A DNA stretch of 64,000 bases from Chaunax sp. Z400 (GCA_037577475.1 CM075183.1:18247781-18311780), one strand, 5' to 3'. Counted from the stretch's first letter, positions 13,411-26,279 are shown. A program made the numbers and translations. The notes: generated by a model not told the origin, from the letters alone.

Positions 13411-15358
13411 ATGACAGGCAAGTCTTCCTCTCATGTCAAAGTTTTCTGATTCCCCCCCCCCCCCCCCTGTTTGTTAAATCTGGTGGTTTTTTTGTGTGCA
13501 GATATAGTTAAGGAGCTCATTTCTAAGTGTCTACAGGCCCGGGACATGGCATACTGTCCATATAGCCGGTTCCCTGTCGGTGCTGCCATACTAACAGCAG
13601 ATGGCGCTATAATCACAGGTAATAAACCAACATGATTTTTTTTTTTTTCAGAACATAAAGTATGTATATGTGTATATACATATAACATAGAAAATACACT
13701 GTAAAAAACACTTAATAGCTAATACTATTTAAAAAATAAGTTGGTTCCAGACTAGATATAATTAGTTTGGATAAAAAAAAGTAATTAACTTTTAAAATGA
13801 GACAATTAATCTCATGTTTCCAGAGCTAAGATTTAAAGTCTTGGCAAGTACATAAAAAAATTGTTGCCTATACAGTGGTACATGAAGAGAGGGATAAGGG
13901 ATAGAAAAAAAATTAGATTTAAATGTAAAACTTTAAAAGTAAAATGTATAAAAATGAGTTCAATGTGTCTAGAAATAGTTTAGAGTCTATAAGTGTTTCT
14001 GTGTTTTCAGGTTGTAATGTGGAGAACGCCTCCTACGGTCTGACAGTATGTGCTGAGCGGACAGCCATCCAGCGGGCTGTGGTGGAAGGACACAGACAGT
14101 TTACTGCCATTGCTGTGACTTGGTAACACACTCAGCATGATGACGTTAATGGCACACGAATAGTTTCATATAACACATTCTCATGAATTTATACTCTCTC
14201 TCTCTCTATTCGGTGCAGTGATATCAAAGATCGCTTCGTCGGGCCATGTGGAGCGTGTCGGCAGGTTCTTATGGAGGTGACACATCTTTTTTTTTTTATC
14301 ACCAGTACAGATAATCATTACCTTGTGATGAGAAGGTGATACACTGCAAAAACTATGCAGCTCATTAATTTATTCCTGTCTATAAATGTACCCGACACTA
14401 AGCTCATTTTCTAATGCAGGGTATTTCAAACAGACAGACATATTTTTACTGCACTGATTTTTTCTAAGAAAAAACACACAAACCTGAAGGACTGAATCAC
14501 AGACATAACTGACTGAATCAGAAGTATTATTTTTTGCAGTGTATAAACCAAGAATACTAATTCTGTCCTGTCAGACCCATATCTTGGTTTTATAGTAGAC
14601 ATTGGGTGTGAGCCACTGTGTGTTACAGACAGGTTAAACATTAATAATTATAACCCAACACAGTAAAATGTAGCTACCTCAAAAAGTAGAGCACCATTAT
14701 TCAGTAAATTAGATTATTGGAAGATTTTATTTAATCATAACACTTTCAGTGGTTTAGAAGCTTCACATTCAGAATTCTTTTTTTTTTACCTTCCGTTATA
14801 TTATCTGTGTAACATCCGAAGTACAGTTTCAAAATCACTAATAAGACCACACAACTAACAATTAACAGGTTAAAGATCACATATAATCCTTCTCTGGTAA
14901 AATATAGCATAACATGTGTTTTGTGTACTGCAGTCAGGGCCAATGCAACAGGACAATGAGGTATTTTTCCAGAGAATTATGGGATGTCAGTAACATGTGT
15001 TGCCTGACATGTTGGATGGGCCAGCAAAAAAATAAAGGATTTCTTAAAAACCTTTATTCTTTAAGAGTTTGACAGGGATTTCAAATTGCATTTAGATCTT
15101 ATTGTGGGGAAATGAAATTAATTAAAAATATAATTGAGCAGTTTACAGAATAAATACCACATGAGAAGTTTGATTATTTAAAGATAAAAAAAAAATTTTT
15201 TGGTATTGTCTCCTTTACTACTGTGCATCTCTCTTTCTCACTAGTTTGGATCAGACTGGACTGTATACTTAACCAAGCCGGACGGATCTTACAAAGAAAC
15301 CAGCCTCAGTGAACTGCTGCCTCTTGCCTTTACCCCAGCCCACCTCTCAAATAACTGA
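13411..15358 (+). CDS. cda: Cytidine deaminase
   Basis: Deaminates cytidine and deoxycytidine to uridine and deoxyuridine in pyrimidine salvage; a cytosolic zinc enzyme acting as a homotetramer. Exons: 13411-13417, 13502-13618, 14011-14122, 14219-14276 and 15245-15358, joining to 135 residues. The zinc site is complete: CAE at 55-57 (with the catalytic Glu) and PCGAC at 88-92. The substrate-loop motif AYCPYSRFPVGAA is at 19-31 and CNVENASYGL at 43-52. The first exon is inferred. ATGACAG followed by GCAAGT (a GC-type donor with an otherwise ideal consensus) joins in frame to the acceptor at 13501, giving MTDIVKELISKC. Starting at 13371 with a weak GT donor at 13441 also stays in frame and would add 21 residues. 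The catalytic exons are certain; the start is not. Confidence 0.92.
13452..13467. repeat. Poly-C tract in cda intron 1
   Basis: A run of about 16 cytosines upstream of the second-exon acceptor. It can act as part of the polypyrimidine tract and is prone to sequencing-length errors. Confidence 0.85.
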
Positions 15359-15453
15359 TCATCATCAACATCAGAATCACTAGACATAATTTCTTTTGCA
15401 CTTTAGTATTCTGCAACATGCTACATCTCTGTTCTTGTAACCATGCGAATTAT

Positions 15454-15466
15454 AATAAACAATAAA
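15454..15466 (+). terminator. cda polyadenylation signals
   Basis: Two AATAAA hexamers (15454-15459 and 15461-15466), about 100 bp past the cda stop codon. Confidence 0.75.
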
Positions 15467-15670
15467 ACATATTTTACCCTAAACACGTGCTGCTGTGTAT
15501 TATTTAAAAAAAAAAAAATTATTGTAAGTTTACCCAGAGTAAGGCTAGTTTCCCTCAGCTAACTTGCCAATGTCAACCAATTTAATGGTCATTCCAAAAA
15601 TTATATTATTTAAATTTTTGACATAAACCTGGGAACAAATGAGGTGATCTACTAAATAAATAAATAATAA

Positions 15671-15693
15671 AATTATTATTATTATTATTATTA

Positions 15694-15728
<35 letters not shown>
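15671..15728. repeat. (ATT)n microsatellite
   Basis: Nearly perfect ATT repeat with one ATC interruption, between the cda 3' end and the fis1 promoter. Confidence 0.95.
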
Positions 15729-15758
15729 TTGCCATTCTGCAGCATCTAGACCTAAAGA

Positions 15759-15807
15759 TGACGTCATGTGATGTTCGTGGGCGGACCTAGAAATCTGTTT
15801 CCGGAAA
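15759..15807 (+). promoter_or_regulatory. Compact fis1 promoter elements
   Basis: A perfect CRE TGACGTCA (15759-15766), a GGGCGG-type GC box at about 15780, and the palindrome TTTCCGGAAA (15798-15807, an ETS core on both strands) that ends one base before the fis1 ATG. Together they suggest a TATA-less housekeeping promoter and a very short 5' leader, or an ETS element lying within the leader. Confidence 0.55.
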
Positions 15808-15808
15808 C

Positions 15809-17926
15809 ATGGAGGCTGTTGTGAGCGATGTTGTAGCTCCTGAAGACCTTTTAGTAAGTATTTAAATCGTTAAACCCCCTTATTTTACTAAACATACACA
15901 TTACCACATAAGAGATATATACTTTCGTTCTTACAACATATATTCACTCGGGAAATACAGAAACTCGGTTAAAAAGAGACGTGTCGGAGGGTACTTGGTC
16001 TCGTCACGTAGCTAGCAAATGCTAATGATGATGTTTATGACCAAAGCTGGTTGTGTCACCGTAGTCTCCGCTAATAGACGTATATAAATCATTCTAATAA
16101 CGATTTGGGAATTATATACACATTTATGTATCCTAATGTCGTTGTAACTGGAGATGATCCTCTACTTTCGCTTCTGTTTACTCAAGGAAAATCACACAGT
16201 GCTACAAATCAGGCTCAACAATTCTAACCAATATCAGTATTTTCCTTTACAGATTATTTGATTGAATTTATCACAAATTTAAGTCCGTGGTGGTAGCTTG
16301 ATGTAGAACGGTTTCTGTTTTGTTTTACAGAGATTTGAGAAGAAATACAGCAATGAGCTGGTGAAGGGAGCCGTGTCCAAAGAAACAAAGTTTGAATATG
16401 CCTGGTGTCTGATCAGGAGTAAATACACAGAGGATATCAAGAAGGGAATTGTGCTCTTGGAAGGTGAGTTCATAAAATCTATCCATCCATCCATCCATAT
16501 TACTGATCATGAAAACTTGTATCGTGAGGAACAAGGCCGCTTCATTGGAAAGTATTGCTGAATGATGTTCCAAAAAAAAATTACCCTGCAATTACTTACT
16601 AAATATACATTTCATTTCAAGAAAGTCTAAGAGTGGTGATGTGAATTATGCTGGGGCCTATATGATAAGATAAAATGAGATAAGATAATCCTTTTATCAG
16701 TCCTTCAGCGGGGAAGTTTACAGCGTTACATCAGGGAAGGGGATAGCACGACAGTAAAAATGTCAACATCTGTATCAAACCAGCAAGATAGAAATAAGTA
16801 AATACAAAAAGCGGAGTATAATAAACAATGGTGAACAGACCAATGTTTGAACAGTGAACAGTAGAAATGATAAGTTGATATTATTGCATATTGGAAGTAT
16901 TGATAGTGTACACTATTTTATACAATTACATTGTACATGAGTTAACACATTGTCCATTCTGGCATATGTAGTCAGTCTGGTCTGAGTGCAGTGTTCTTTG
17001 TACTGTCCTGTTGAGGCTTGTTACACCAGAAAAGCCTGTTCCCTCACGTCTGGTCAAGATATACTGTAGGCCAGGCTGTCTCTGTAGCACCACAATGCTT
17101 CATGTCTAATGGTATTTTGTGACATATTTTACCTTTATCAAAAAAATAACTCCTCCTTTGATTTGGATATTGCTCCTGGCCATATTGTAATTTGGATAGT
17201 ATTCTGATCAATTGATCAGCCCCACTGCAGAGTGATGATTCATGAAATTGAACAGTTTGAATCTTTTTTTTTTTTTTTTTTTTGTCTTGTAGAGCTTGTT
17301 CAGAAAGCATCCAAGGACGACTCTCGGGACTTCTTGTTCTACCTTGCAGTGGCCAACTACAGACTGAAGGTGTGTTTCATTCCTAAACTAATGACAATAT
17401 TGAAATGGTTGAAAGTATCGGTTTTTCTACCTGAGCATTTAAAAAAAAAAAAATCATTTTCATTTGAAGCCTCACACATTAATGTTAATCAATTTACATT
17501 AAAACTGTAATTATTTCACATATTTATCATGCAGCCCTTTCATTTGATTACTTAATTTCAAATATGCACACGTCAGCGAGCCTTTTCTATTTCCTCTGCC
17601 CTGTTCCTCTTCCAGGAATATGAAAAAGCCCTGAAGTACATCCGAACTCTCCTCAGGAATGAGCCAGGGAACAAGCAGGCTCTGGAGCTGGAGAAACTCA
17701 TTGACAAAGCTTTGAAGAAAGGTAAGAGCCAATCTGAGTCATAACTTAATAAGAGACATTGATCCGTTAAATTGTTATGGTGAGTGAATACAGAAGGCTG
17801 ACGCTTCCCTGTTGTCATCTAGATGGCTTGGTTGGCATGGCTATCGTCGGTGGAATCGGCGTTGGCGTCGTCGGTTTAGCAGGACTCATCGGCTTGGCTG
17901 TGTCAAAGGGAGCTGCTAAATCCTAA
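15809..17926 (+). CDS. fis1: Mitochondrial fission 1 protein
   Basis: Tail-anchored adaptor on the mitochondrial outer membrane and peroxisomes that takes part in organelle fission and in TBC1D15 and Drp1 recruitment. Five exons: 15809-15853, 16331-16463, 17293-17369, 17616-17721 and 17823-17926, joining to 154 residues (human 152). The cytosolic part is the two-TPR-like helical bundle. Recognisable stretches are FEYAWCLIRSKY, DFLFYLAVANYRLKEYEKAL and NEPGNKQALELE. The C-terminal anchor (about 122-145, GLVGMAIVGGIGVGVVGLAG) is followed by the basic tail SKGAAKS needed for outer-membrane targeting. The start has a good Kozak context (A at -3, G at +4). Next gene on the same strand is cldn15, as in human. 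Confidence 0.97.
16665..17040. repeat. Teleost interspersed repeat in fis1 intron 2
   Basis: Begins with ATAAGATAA-type units and 'aatccttttatcagtcc...gcggggaa', a pattern I recognise as a frequent teleost retroelement tail. It continues to 'ctgtcctgttgaggcttgtt'. Family not assigned. Confidence 0.55.
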
Positions 17927-17993
17927 CTTGGATTCGAGACGATGTGTCATCATTTTGCTGGACTGACACACTGACCCTTGCCCTACTTAAAAA

Positions 17994-17999
17994 AATAAA
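17994..17999 (+). terminator. fis1 polyadenylation signal
   Basis: AATAAA 68 bp after the fis1 stop codon. Confidence 0.75.
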
Positions 18000-18004
18000 C
18001 TTTG

Positions 18005-21000
18005 TGGCTTGAAGGATGTAACATTTTGATTTGACGTTATTATGCACTGCAGCACGGTAAAGGGTTTGGATAATGCCATTGAATAATCTGTTTTCATATA
18101 TTAACAGTGCTGAGATTCACCATAGCTATGGTATAATTTAGCTGCTTATTCCCACACCATAGCATGGCATGTTCTTATTATTTTTGTTATTAATTCACAA
18201 TAGTTACAGTGCAGGTTTTATATAATTTCTAATTTAGCTTGCACCTCAGCCTAAACCTTCTATGTTAACATTTATGCTCTGTAAATAAAATATTCATAAA
18301 AGTGCAGTTGTGGTTGAGATGCTGTAACTGTCTGTTTCGTTGTTTTTGACATAAGGAAATGCATTGTTAAGAAAAGCATTATTCGTGCTGTAGGAAGTGT
18401 AGCATGTATTGCCAAAAGCAGCAGTGTTTGTTTGTTTGCTGTTGAGGCAGACTCTACAACACTGCTGGTATAAGACAAGCTGATGCTCTGGAGGTAGTGG
18501 GGGAAGTTTTGCATTGATTTTGCTCCCAAAGTTTCTTTTAATTTGTTCTGAATACAACTTTAAACATGGAAATGAAATGAAAGCCTTTGTCATGTAAAAA
18601 TGCTTTGACTAACACACACCTGTACATTGAATGGGCTTTATTTCCATCTGGTTGAATAAAATGATTTTGAACGGAGAGATTTGTGTTAGAGAAGTCATAC
18701 AGCAATTTCAGCATTTTCCCATTTTCTAGTCGTCTTTATTGACATATAAAGCTTTTGTTTTATAAAATAAAATAGCCATGAAATAAAATGGTCACAGGGG
18801 ACGATGAAAATGATATTTTGAACTGAAAAACTTTAATAATGAATGAATAAACTGGATCAATATCAAGCCTATTTTTAACATGATAATTTTACCCGTAATG
18901 TATACAAGATATAAGAGCCCTATCTTTAATTTCTTTGCCAGTCGCTTCACATGAAGTTTAAAAGCCTGTAATCTGAACATTGAGAAGAGAGAAGACCTGC
19001 ATGCTTACAAAACTGAATCATCTGCATAAAAAAGTATATTATCACTGCGTTATTTGTTGCTAACTGTTATGAAGGACCTGGAAACTGGTTCTCTATGTCA
19101 ACTAGCAAACATTTATCAAAGCTATTTTCTAAAAAAAACTTCCGTTGATGGAGCAAAGTCTAGTCTATAAATCATTTCTTATCAGCGTCCTTTATTGACA
19201 CTATTAAATTTACAATGATATTTTTAGTAAACACTGTTCATTATATATATGTTTGAGACGTTAGCATTAAGATAGGGTCATACATATTGGGGCAAAAACG
19301 TGACTGGCCTAGTTCCCTATCATCTCCACATCCTGACCCCCGGGGGATTAGAGTCGCTGTTTTACAACAGGAAGGCTTGTGGAGTCTATATGTTGTGTGT
19401 GGTGTTATCAGCCTTGTGGGATGTAACTCATTAACCCGACTTGCAGGACCGAAACTCTCCGGGGACAGATCAGTGAAAGCAATCATCGTCCTTGGTGTGA
19501 AAGAGCTCAATGAGGAGATAAAACAGGAAAGCAGACATCAGGGTGGGAAGAGGTCCCACTCAAAACAATCTTAAAATCCAAACTGTATAAACTTAATAAC
19601 TAACCAAAGCTGGACCATTCACAAAAACACACTGTAAGGTCAAGCATTCGGTGTAGTTCAGATCAGCTTCAGTGAGTTTTGGTCCAATTTTCTTTGAGGA
19701 TCCCCTGGTTCAAAAACATGGTTGAGAGATATTAATATGTAATCGCCATGAAAAAAAGTGCTGGGAGCATGCTGTGTTGCCTAACTCACACCTTGTATAC
19801 ATGTCATCACAAAGTAATTTAAAGTTACTGCTTAATCCACTAGAACGGCGGTTTACTGTCTGTCACCTACAGGCAGAGTCAGGAAACGGTAAAAATTAGG
19901 TTTATTTTCACTTTTATGTGGAGACATTGTGTAATATTTCCTCCTGGCTCGGCCTAAAGAGATCAATAGCAAAGAAAACTTTAATGGATATTTTTTTTAG
20001 AAACAATCGTGAAATAAATGTGTAAATAAATAACTTTTTTGATCTATTTTTATTAATACTTTTTAATGACAAAAATACCTGCAAGACAGTGTTGTCAGAG
20101 GTGCAGGGGGCGAAAGAAAGTAGAACAGGCACCAGCTACATGAGCTGGGACACCAGTGTGCAGAGAGTTCTAATGTCATTATGGTGAAACAGTTGGAAAC
20201 CCTATTATATGACTCGGATGTTAAAACTGCTGCACCTCTGTAATAAAATCACACTGGGACAATATGTAACAATTTAGAGGCACATGGAGGCCAATTAGTT
20301 TTCTAACAACCTGCATGACATTTAATCACATCAGAGGGCACCTCATCAAATTTTCTACATTTTTAAGGCACCCATTTGTGCACCTTGTGTACCATATTTT
20401 GTCCAGTAGAAGGACATCCCACAGAGTACTTTCCCTTGTTTTTTTTTAGCCTGGAAGAGCACCAGAGGACACTTTATATGTTTTCTCCATTGTTGATTGA
20501 CACAAGCAGCAGCCCACCAACTGTCCATATTATTTATCACAAATAATAACATAAATTTTGCCAAAATTCTGATTGGTGCAGGGACGTGTGTGACATCATC
20601 ATTTTTCCATGCTAGAAAATCATGCATTCATTTTGGACTCCATTGAACCATTTAGAAAATATTGTTTTCAGGACGCTTTAACATCTTTTCACTTGTTTGT
20701 AAGACATTGTAACATTTCAAAGCATGTTTTTTTTTTTTTTTACAATGGAACAACCATTATATGTTGAAAATATCCACTACAAGGTTGCAAGTATATCATA
20801 ATTTATGGGGGAAGGTGTGTTTGAGTATGTTTTAGTTGAAATGGAAAATTCTGTGTTCAAATGTTTTTCTTTCAACAAACTCCTGAGCACACGCTGTCCT
20901 CAATGTGCATGATTCATAAGATACATTACCATAGTTGTAAAATAATAAAATCAACTTATCTGCATTAAGACCTCAGAGTTTATTATGTAGGCGTGAACTG

Positions 21001-22950
21001 CAAGAGGGATTAACCAAGAATTGCATCATCTCATTATACGCAAACTTCAATCCACTTATATTTTACGGCCGTTGTATATGCGTCCATATTCACAGATATT
21101 TTTTAATTGTATTTGTCTATTCTGTGCAGTCTTCTTTGTATTTTGCCCTTATCAGATGGTCATCCCACCTCCCTTTAATGAGTTGTTCTAAGAAAGCATG
21201 TGTAAAAACAATTATGAGCTTCTTTTCAGGTGTCACTTTTAAAAAATCACATAAACTCTGTTTTCACAGATAAAGCGACTTTTGTGTAACAGGCCATAAA
21301 ACGAGACATTTATGGTGGGGCAGGATCCAGTTTGCAGATGGAGTCTGAGCAGGTGGAGTCAAGGTCGATGAGGAAGGCTGAGATTTACGGGTGGTTTGAA
21401 TTTTTCGTTCTGCCATTTAATCTCTGTTTTTAAGTGTATTTTACCATCCCGAAGTAAATTGAACATGTTTTTTTAATTAATGCTTATTTGCAGCAGATTT
21501 TCATTTGGAAACGATATGAAGCCTTTTAATCATATCTTGCTTAAAATGGCCATAAAATTGTGATGATAATAATGTAGGCTATTAATTGACAGAGTCAAAC
21601 ATTGTGATAAACAATAACCTGAATCTGCAACTCTACTTTACAGAGCTAAGAGAGAGTTTCACTTCTTTATTTGGCTTTTATTCAAACGCCTTCCTTATGA
21701 GTGAAACCTGTGAAACTCTAAAATCACAAATGATGATTTTTTTTAGTCCTACAGCTCCAAACAATGTCAAAGCCAGGCCTTTATTAGGTTGTACTCAGCT
21801 CCATTTTTAATTCTATGCCAAGATGAATTCTCTCTAACAGAAATAAAGTCCCCTCTTAATGCTACAAATACTTGTCTTTATCACTATTAAGTAAAAAAAA
21901 AAAAAGCGTCTTCAGTTTTATATCAGTAATAATTGCACAACAGCATCCTCTTAATTCTTGATTAGCAGTTTACCCTATTAACAAACTTTTAGCTCCAGAA
22001 AATTATATTTATTGGGAGAAAAACAGTTCCACTATTTGAGAACAATAAAAATATGCCACTTCAAGATCAGAACATATAAAATAATAATTTTAAACAAATT
22101 ATAAAAAGCTAAAAAGCTGAATTCTTTGTATTTTAAACATGCATAAAATCAAATTCTTTCTTCGTGACTAGTTACTGCTATCAAAGTGTTAAAAACAGAT
22201 TTTGATTAAATTTCACAACCCTTTCTGTGTCATTGCAGTTGAAATTGTAATTAATAAGATGTCGTTTGCAAACACTTCACCTCTTATTTCCATCAGGTTT
22301 ATTGATGGGGACTTTCATTCCTGACCTATATACAACATGTGGTTCACAAATCTGTTTGTCTGTCTACCCAGGAGAGCTTTGTCTAAAATGTAGGTTAAGA
22401 TTTATCTTAATATTATCTGTGTGTGAACTGTGTCCCCTGGATTTGGCCGCACTGACCCCAGCAGCTATTTGGAGGATTATTAATGAAGACACACAAACAC
22501 AGAAACTGAGTGACGAGGACGTTTGTTGTTTCATTTAAGGCGCGGGCGTCAAATTAGATCAATTACATGTTGGCACCTTTTCAAAATGTTGGGTTTGACA
22601 TTCACTGATTGTGACCTTGTGTCTGGTGGCCTTCAGATTTGAAAACCCAAACAATAAAACTTTATTATTAACATACATAAACTGCTAATTATTTTTAAAT
22701 GTTCATCAAATTGTACAATTCGTTCAAAAACTGCTCATAAATCGCACCAAATGTGATCATTTATTTGTGATCAGATCCATTTTGAAGCAAAGCACGTGTT
22801 TGAATATGTCTAATAAACATACACAGCGCCGTGTCATTAAGAGGCAGATGACCATTGGACTCTGAGTGAGCCGATAAACACCTGCTCAGTTTCAGGGGTG
22901 TAAAATGCAAATGGAAAAAAAAAATGTGTGTGAGGTGAAGGGGGAGGAGA
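18005..22950. other. Gene-poor spacer between fis1 and cldn15
   Basis: Almost 5 kb of AT-rich DNA with no exon I can recognise. Frames on both strands at 19241-19574 and on the minus strand at 20355-20627 are open for about 90 codons, but match no family I know. An A-rich run at 21893-21905 is simple sequence. Confidence 0.5.
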
Positions 22951-22962
22951 GAAAGTAAGTCA

Positions 22963-22969
22963 TATAAAT
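22963..22969 (+). promoter_or_regulatory. Possible TATA-like box of cldn15
   Basis: ATATAAAT lies about 175 bp before the cldn15 ATG, followed by an AT-rich stretch. It would place a transcription start near 22995. Position is plausible but unsupported otherwise. Confidence 0.3.
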
Positions 22970-23142
22970 CATTATACATATCTGTTGAGCTGGACACATC
23001 TCAGAGCGGTGAATCAAACGCCACACGCTCAGATACTCCCTGACTTTCCATCACAACCATCAGATGTTCTGAGATTTATTGTAACTCATTTGAAAAACTG
23101 AGATCTGGATATACTTTCTGACTGCTGGGCCTTGGAGGGGTC

Positions 23143-25728
23143 ATGGATCCAATTGTGGAAGTAGTGGCTTTAGTGCTGGGGTTCATCAGTTGGGTGATGG
23201 TGGGGGTGTGCTTGCCCAACCGTTACTGGAGGACATCCACTGTGGACGGGAGTGTCATCACCACCGCCACCATCTATGAAAACCTGTGGATGTCATGTGC
23301 AACGGATTCCACCGGGGTGCATAACTGCAGGGAGTTCCCGTCGCTGCTCGCTTTGAGTGGTACGTTGACAAAAAAAACTCTATCATCTAAAGATTTTTTT
23401 TGTCACAACTAATTACATTTTTTTGATCTAGAATACATCTGTTCCATCATTTATCATGTGAATTGACAAAAAAGTGCATTAAAACTGTTAATTTGCCAGA
23501 AAAAAAAGAATAATTATGCCATAAAAGGTGCCAAGGATCAAGATTGTATGGTTCCTTGTGTACTCCCTGAACTTTTGCTCTGTTGATAATCATAATAATA
23601 TATGTTTAAAGGCCAAATCTAATTTTGCAAACTGGCCATAATCTTGTGTCCTCTTTCATGTAAAAGACACTGAATTCAGAGGCTGTTTTTTATTTATTTC
23701 CACACTGTGTTCAGGTTACATCCAAGCGTCTCGTGCCCTGATGATCACTTCCATACTGTTGGGCACCTTTGGACTGGTGGCAGCCTTGATAGGAATACAG
23801 TGTTCAAAGGCTGGAGGGGATAACGATATTCTCAAAGGAAGGATTGCTGGCACTGCTGGGGTCCTTTTTATACTTCAAGGTAACAAAGATGATAAAAATA
23901 TAAAAAATGATGTTCTTTGTGACCATGCTGGACTTAAATGAACACCTATATTACCCTATAATTAAAAAAAGAAAAGCTAATAAATGATATTGCACATTCA
24001 AGTCAATCATCTATTAATTTCCTCCTGGTTTCCCGTAAGACTTTGGACCTCTGTGTAATATCTGGCAGCTTTCCTGCTGCTTTCTCAATGATTAAAGAAT
24101 ATTTGGTCTGTCTTTTTTTCTGCCAAAAGGTGTGTGCACTATGATCGCAGTGTCCTGGTACGCCTTCAACATCACTCAGGATTTCTTTGACCCTTTCTAT
24201 CCTGGGATACGGTGAGATAGCAGTGGTAGGGGGAGAGGAGGGGGATGATATAAAAAGGCCTGACGTGAGTGTTGGCTAACTGAAACTGTATATGCTGTAT
24301 GTTGCAGGTATGAAATAGGAGAAGGGCTTTACATCGGCTGGTGCGCCGCTGTGCTCGCCATTGCCGGAGGAGCATGTCTCACCTGCTCCTGCAAAATTGG
24401 CACAGGGGAAAAATTGTGAGTTCAATTCTAAATAGATGGAAAAATGGATTTATGATTAATAGTTTGCGTCTAACATTTTTTGCATTGCTTTACAAGCATT
24501 TATGTTGCTCTCTTATTGTTCTTCCAACCCCTAAAATATGCGAAAATCACTTTTAATAGTGAAGTAGAGAAATAAAAATAAAAAAATCTAATAAAATCAC
24601 ATGTGATGAAAAAGATGGATTAATTACAGAATTAAGGTGCATATGAATGTATCAATATATGAATAAATTAGTCCAATTAAAAATTCAATTCAGTTCAATA
24701 AAAAAAAATTACATTGTTTTTTTATTTTACTTTACCATATGAGCATGTTGGACACGTGAATGTTTTCGCTGTGGAGGGACGATCTTTGGCGCCCTCTTGT
24801 GGTTAAATTGTATTAATTCACCTGTGGGATGTAATCAGAGCTCATTATCGCCTGAATTTGTTAATTGTACCCCCACCTATCGATGCACCCTTGTTTTTGT
24901 TTTTTTGGCACTATTTTAATGGTGCAAAATGCCTCCTTTAAGTGTCCTTATGTCAGATTAATGAGGCTTTAACATAATAAGATAAATAGGCTGAAAACAA
25001 TATTTGGACTGTACACATTTGAACATTCATAGCCTTCTTAGAATTAGTTTTTGCCGGTGTTGGTTTGTCTGTCTTTCTGTTAGCAGGATTACTCATAAAG
25101 TTATCAGATTTTGATTCAATGTTTTGGAGAGGTAGGATATGACCCAAAGAAAAATCCATTAGATTTTGTTGGTGATCCGGAACATCATCCGGATCCACAC
25201 TTGTTTTTTTGTCTTCACCATTGTGCGATAGGAGCAATTACAGGATTTTTGCCTCTAATTTAATGACTAATGCCTACAATGCTTGGAAAAAAATTCAACG
25301 ATGACATCCCCATAAGATCTACCACACATCACAGTCTTATCTGGATCCAAGTAATATTCTGGATCTGGTGATCTTGGTGGTTTTGACAGGAATAATACTA
25401 AAACTAATAATGGCTTGATTCCATTTAGGTCCATCAGTGTCATGACACTGGCATTGTTTATGCCAGCTCATCGTTATGACTTACTAGGACATTTAGAAGA
25501 AAATCTTTGTTAATGTTTTATGTTATGGCAGGTCAAAATATCTGTAAAATACTTTCAATATTGTTGATTTTAAGACGTGAAATGATCTAAGCATCCAGCC
25601 TCAGTGACTGACGTTTTTGTTTAACCATCTTGTTTTGCAGCCCTTTGCCAAGAGGAACCATATATTCTGGTGCTGCCCCAACCAGAAGCGTGGCCGCTAG
25701 CACTTATGGACGAAATGCTTACGTTTGA
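23143..25728 (+). CDS. cldn15: Claudin-15
   Basis: Tight-junction tetraspan protein that forms paracellular cation pores, mainly in intestine. Five exons: 23143-23359, 23715-23879, 24130-24211, 24308-24415 and 25641-25728, joining to 219 residues. The first extracellular loop shows the claudin signature W29, LW49-x2-C52 and C62. The acidic residues E46, D55 and E64, which set cation selectivity in mammalian claudin-15, are all present. ALSGYIQASRALMI and SWYAFNITQDFFDP follow the claudin-15 sequence, and the C-terminus YGRNAYV (PDZ ligand YV) equals the mammalian one. Linkage to fis1 matches human 7q22. Teleosts have more than one claudin-15-like gene, so the exact paralogue letter is left open. 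Confidence 0.94.
24788..24802 (-). promoter_or_regulatory. CTCF-like motif in cldn15 intron 4
   Basis: The minus strand reads CCACAAGAGGGCGCC, close to the CTCF core with one deviation (A at the Y position). Confidence 0.45.
25020..25450. repeat. Old LINE-like repeat in cldn15 intron 4
   Basis: Contains 'gttagcaggattac...', 'ccaaagaaaaatccattagatttt' and repeated 'gatccgga...ggatcc' phrases, which I recognise as the 3' part of an old dispersed retroelement found in many animals. It is diverged and has no intact reading frame. Confidence 0.45.
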
Positions 25729-26263
25729 GCAGGATATGAAAATGGAAAAAAAAAAATGTTTTAATGTCTTGCAAAATGGCTGAGGTAAACTTTTTCCTAG
25801 TTTGGGATTTTTACACTGCAGTTGGAGCTTTGTGGAAAAGCTTGAGTTCCATCAAACATTCACTGGTGGAAATACTGTACATATAATAACATTTCACGTG
25901 TGGATTCTGTAAAAATTATAGCTTTTAAATGATAGCTTTTAACTTTTAAAGTTGTACAAAGCAAAGATACTTATGAATGTGTCACCACACGAACATACTG
26001 TATTACTGCAATGATTGTATTTATGTTTCCCTGATGATGTTAGCACAAATATATTTACATAGTCACTTTTTTCTCATAGGAATCAATCATTTGATGATCT
26101 GCGTAAATACTGCTAGACATTTGTAAGGGGAAGGTCAAAATTGTGATCATCCAGATTATTTGCATGTGTTGTTTTGTACAGTTTTATAGATAGACCTATG
26201 AAAGAGGGTTATCCTCATTTTGCTGTATTTTCTTTGTATTTTTTTTTTTTTACATTTGCTCAC

Positions 26264-26269
26264 AATAAA
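26264..26269 (+). terminator. cldn15 polyadenylation signal
   Basis: AATAAA about 540 bp after the stop codon. The intervening DNA is AT-rich, as expected of a 3' UTR. Confidence 0.65.
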
Positions 26270-26279
26270 ATGTGTTATG

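Noticed and set aside
19241..19574. Overlapping 89- and 95-codon frames on opposite strands
   Set aside because: No recognisable motif, splice context or promoter. Mutual overlap is expected by chance in a GC-richer patch.
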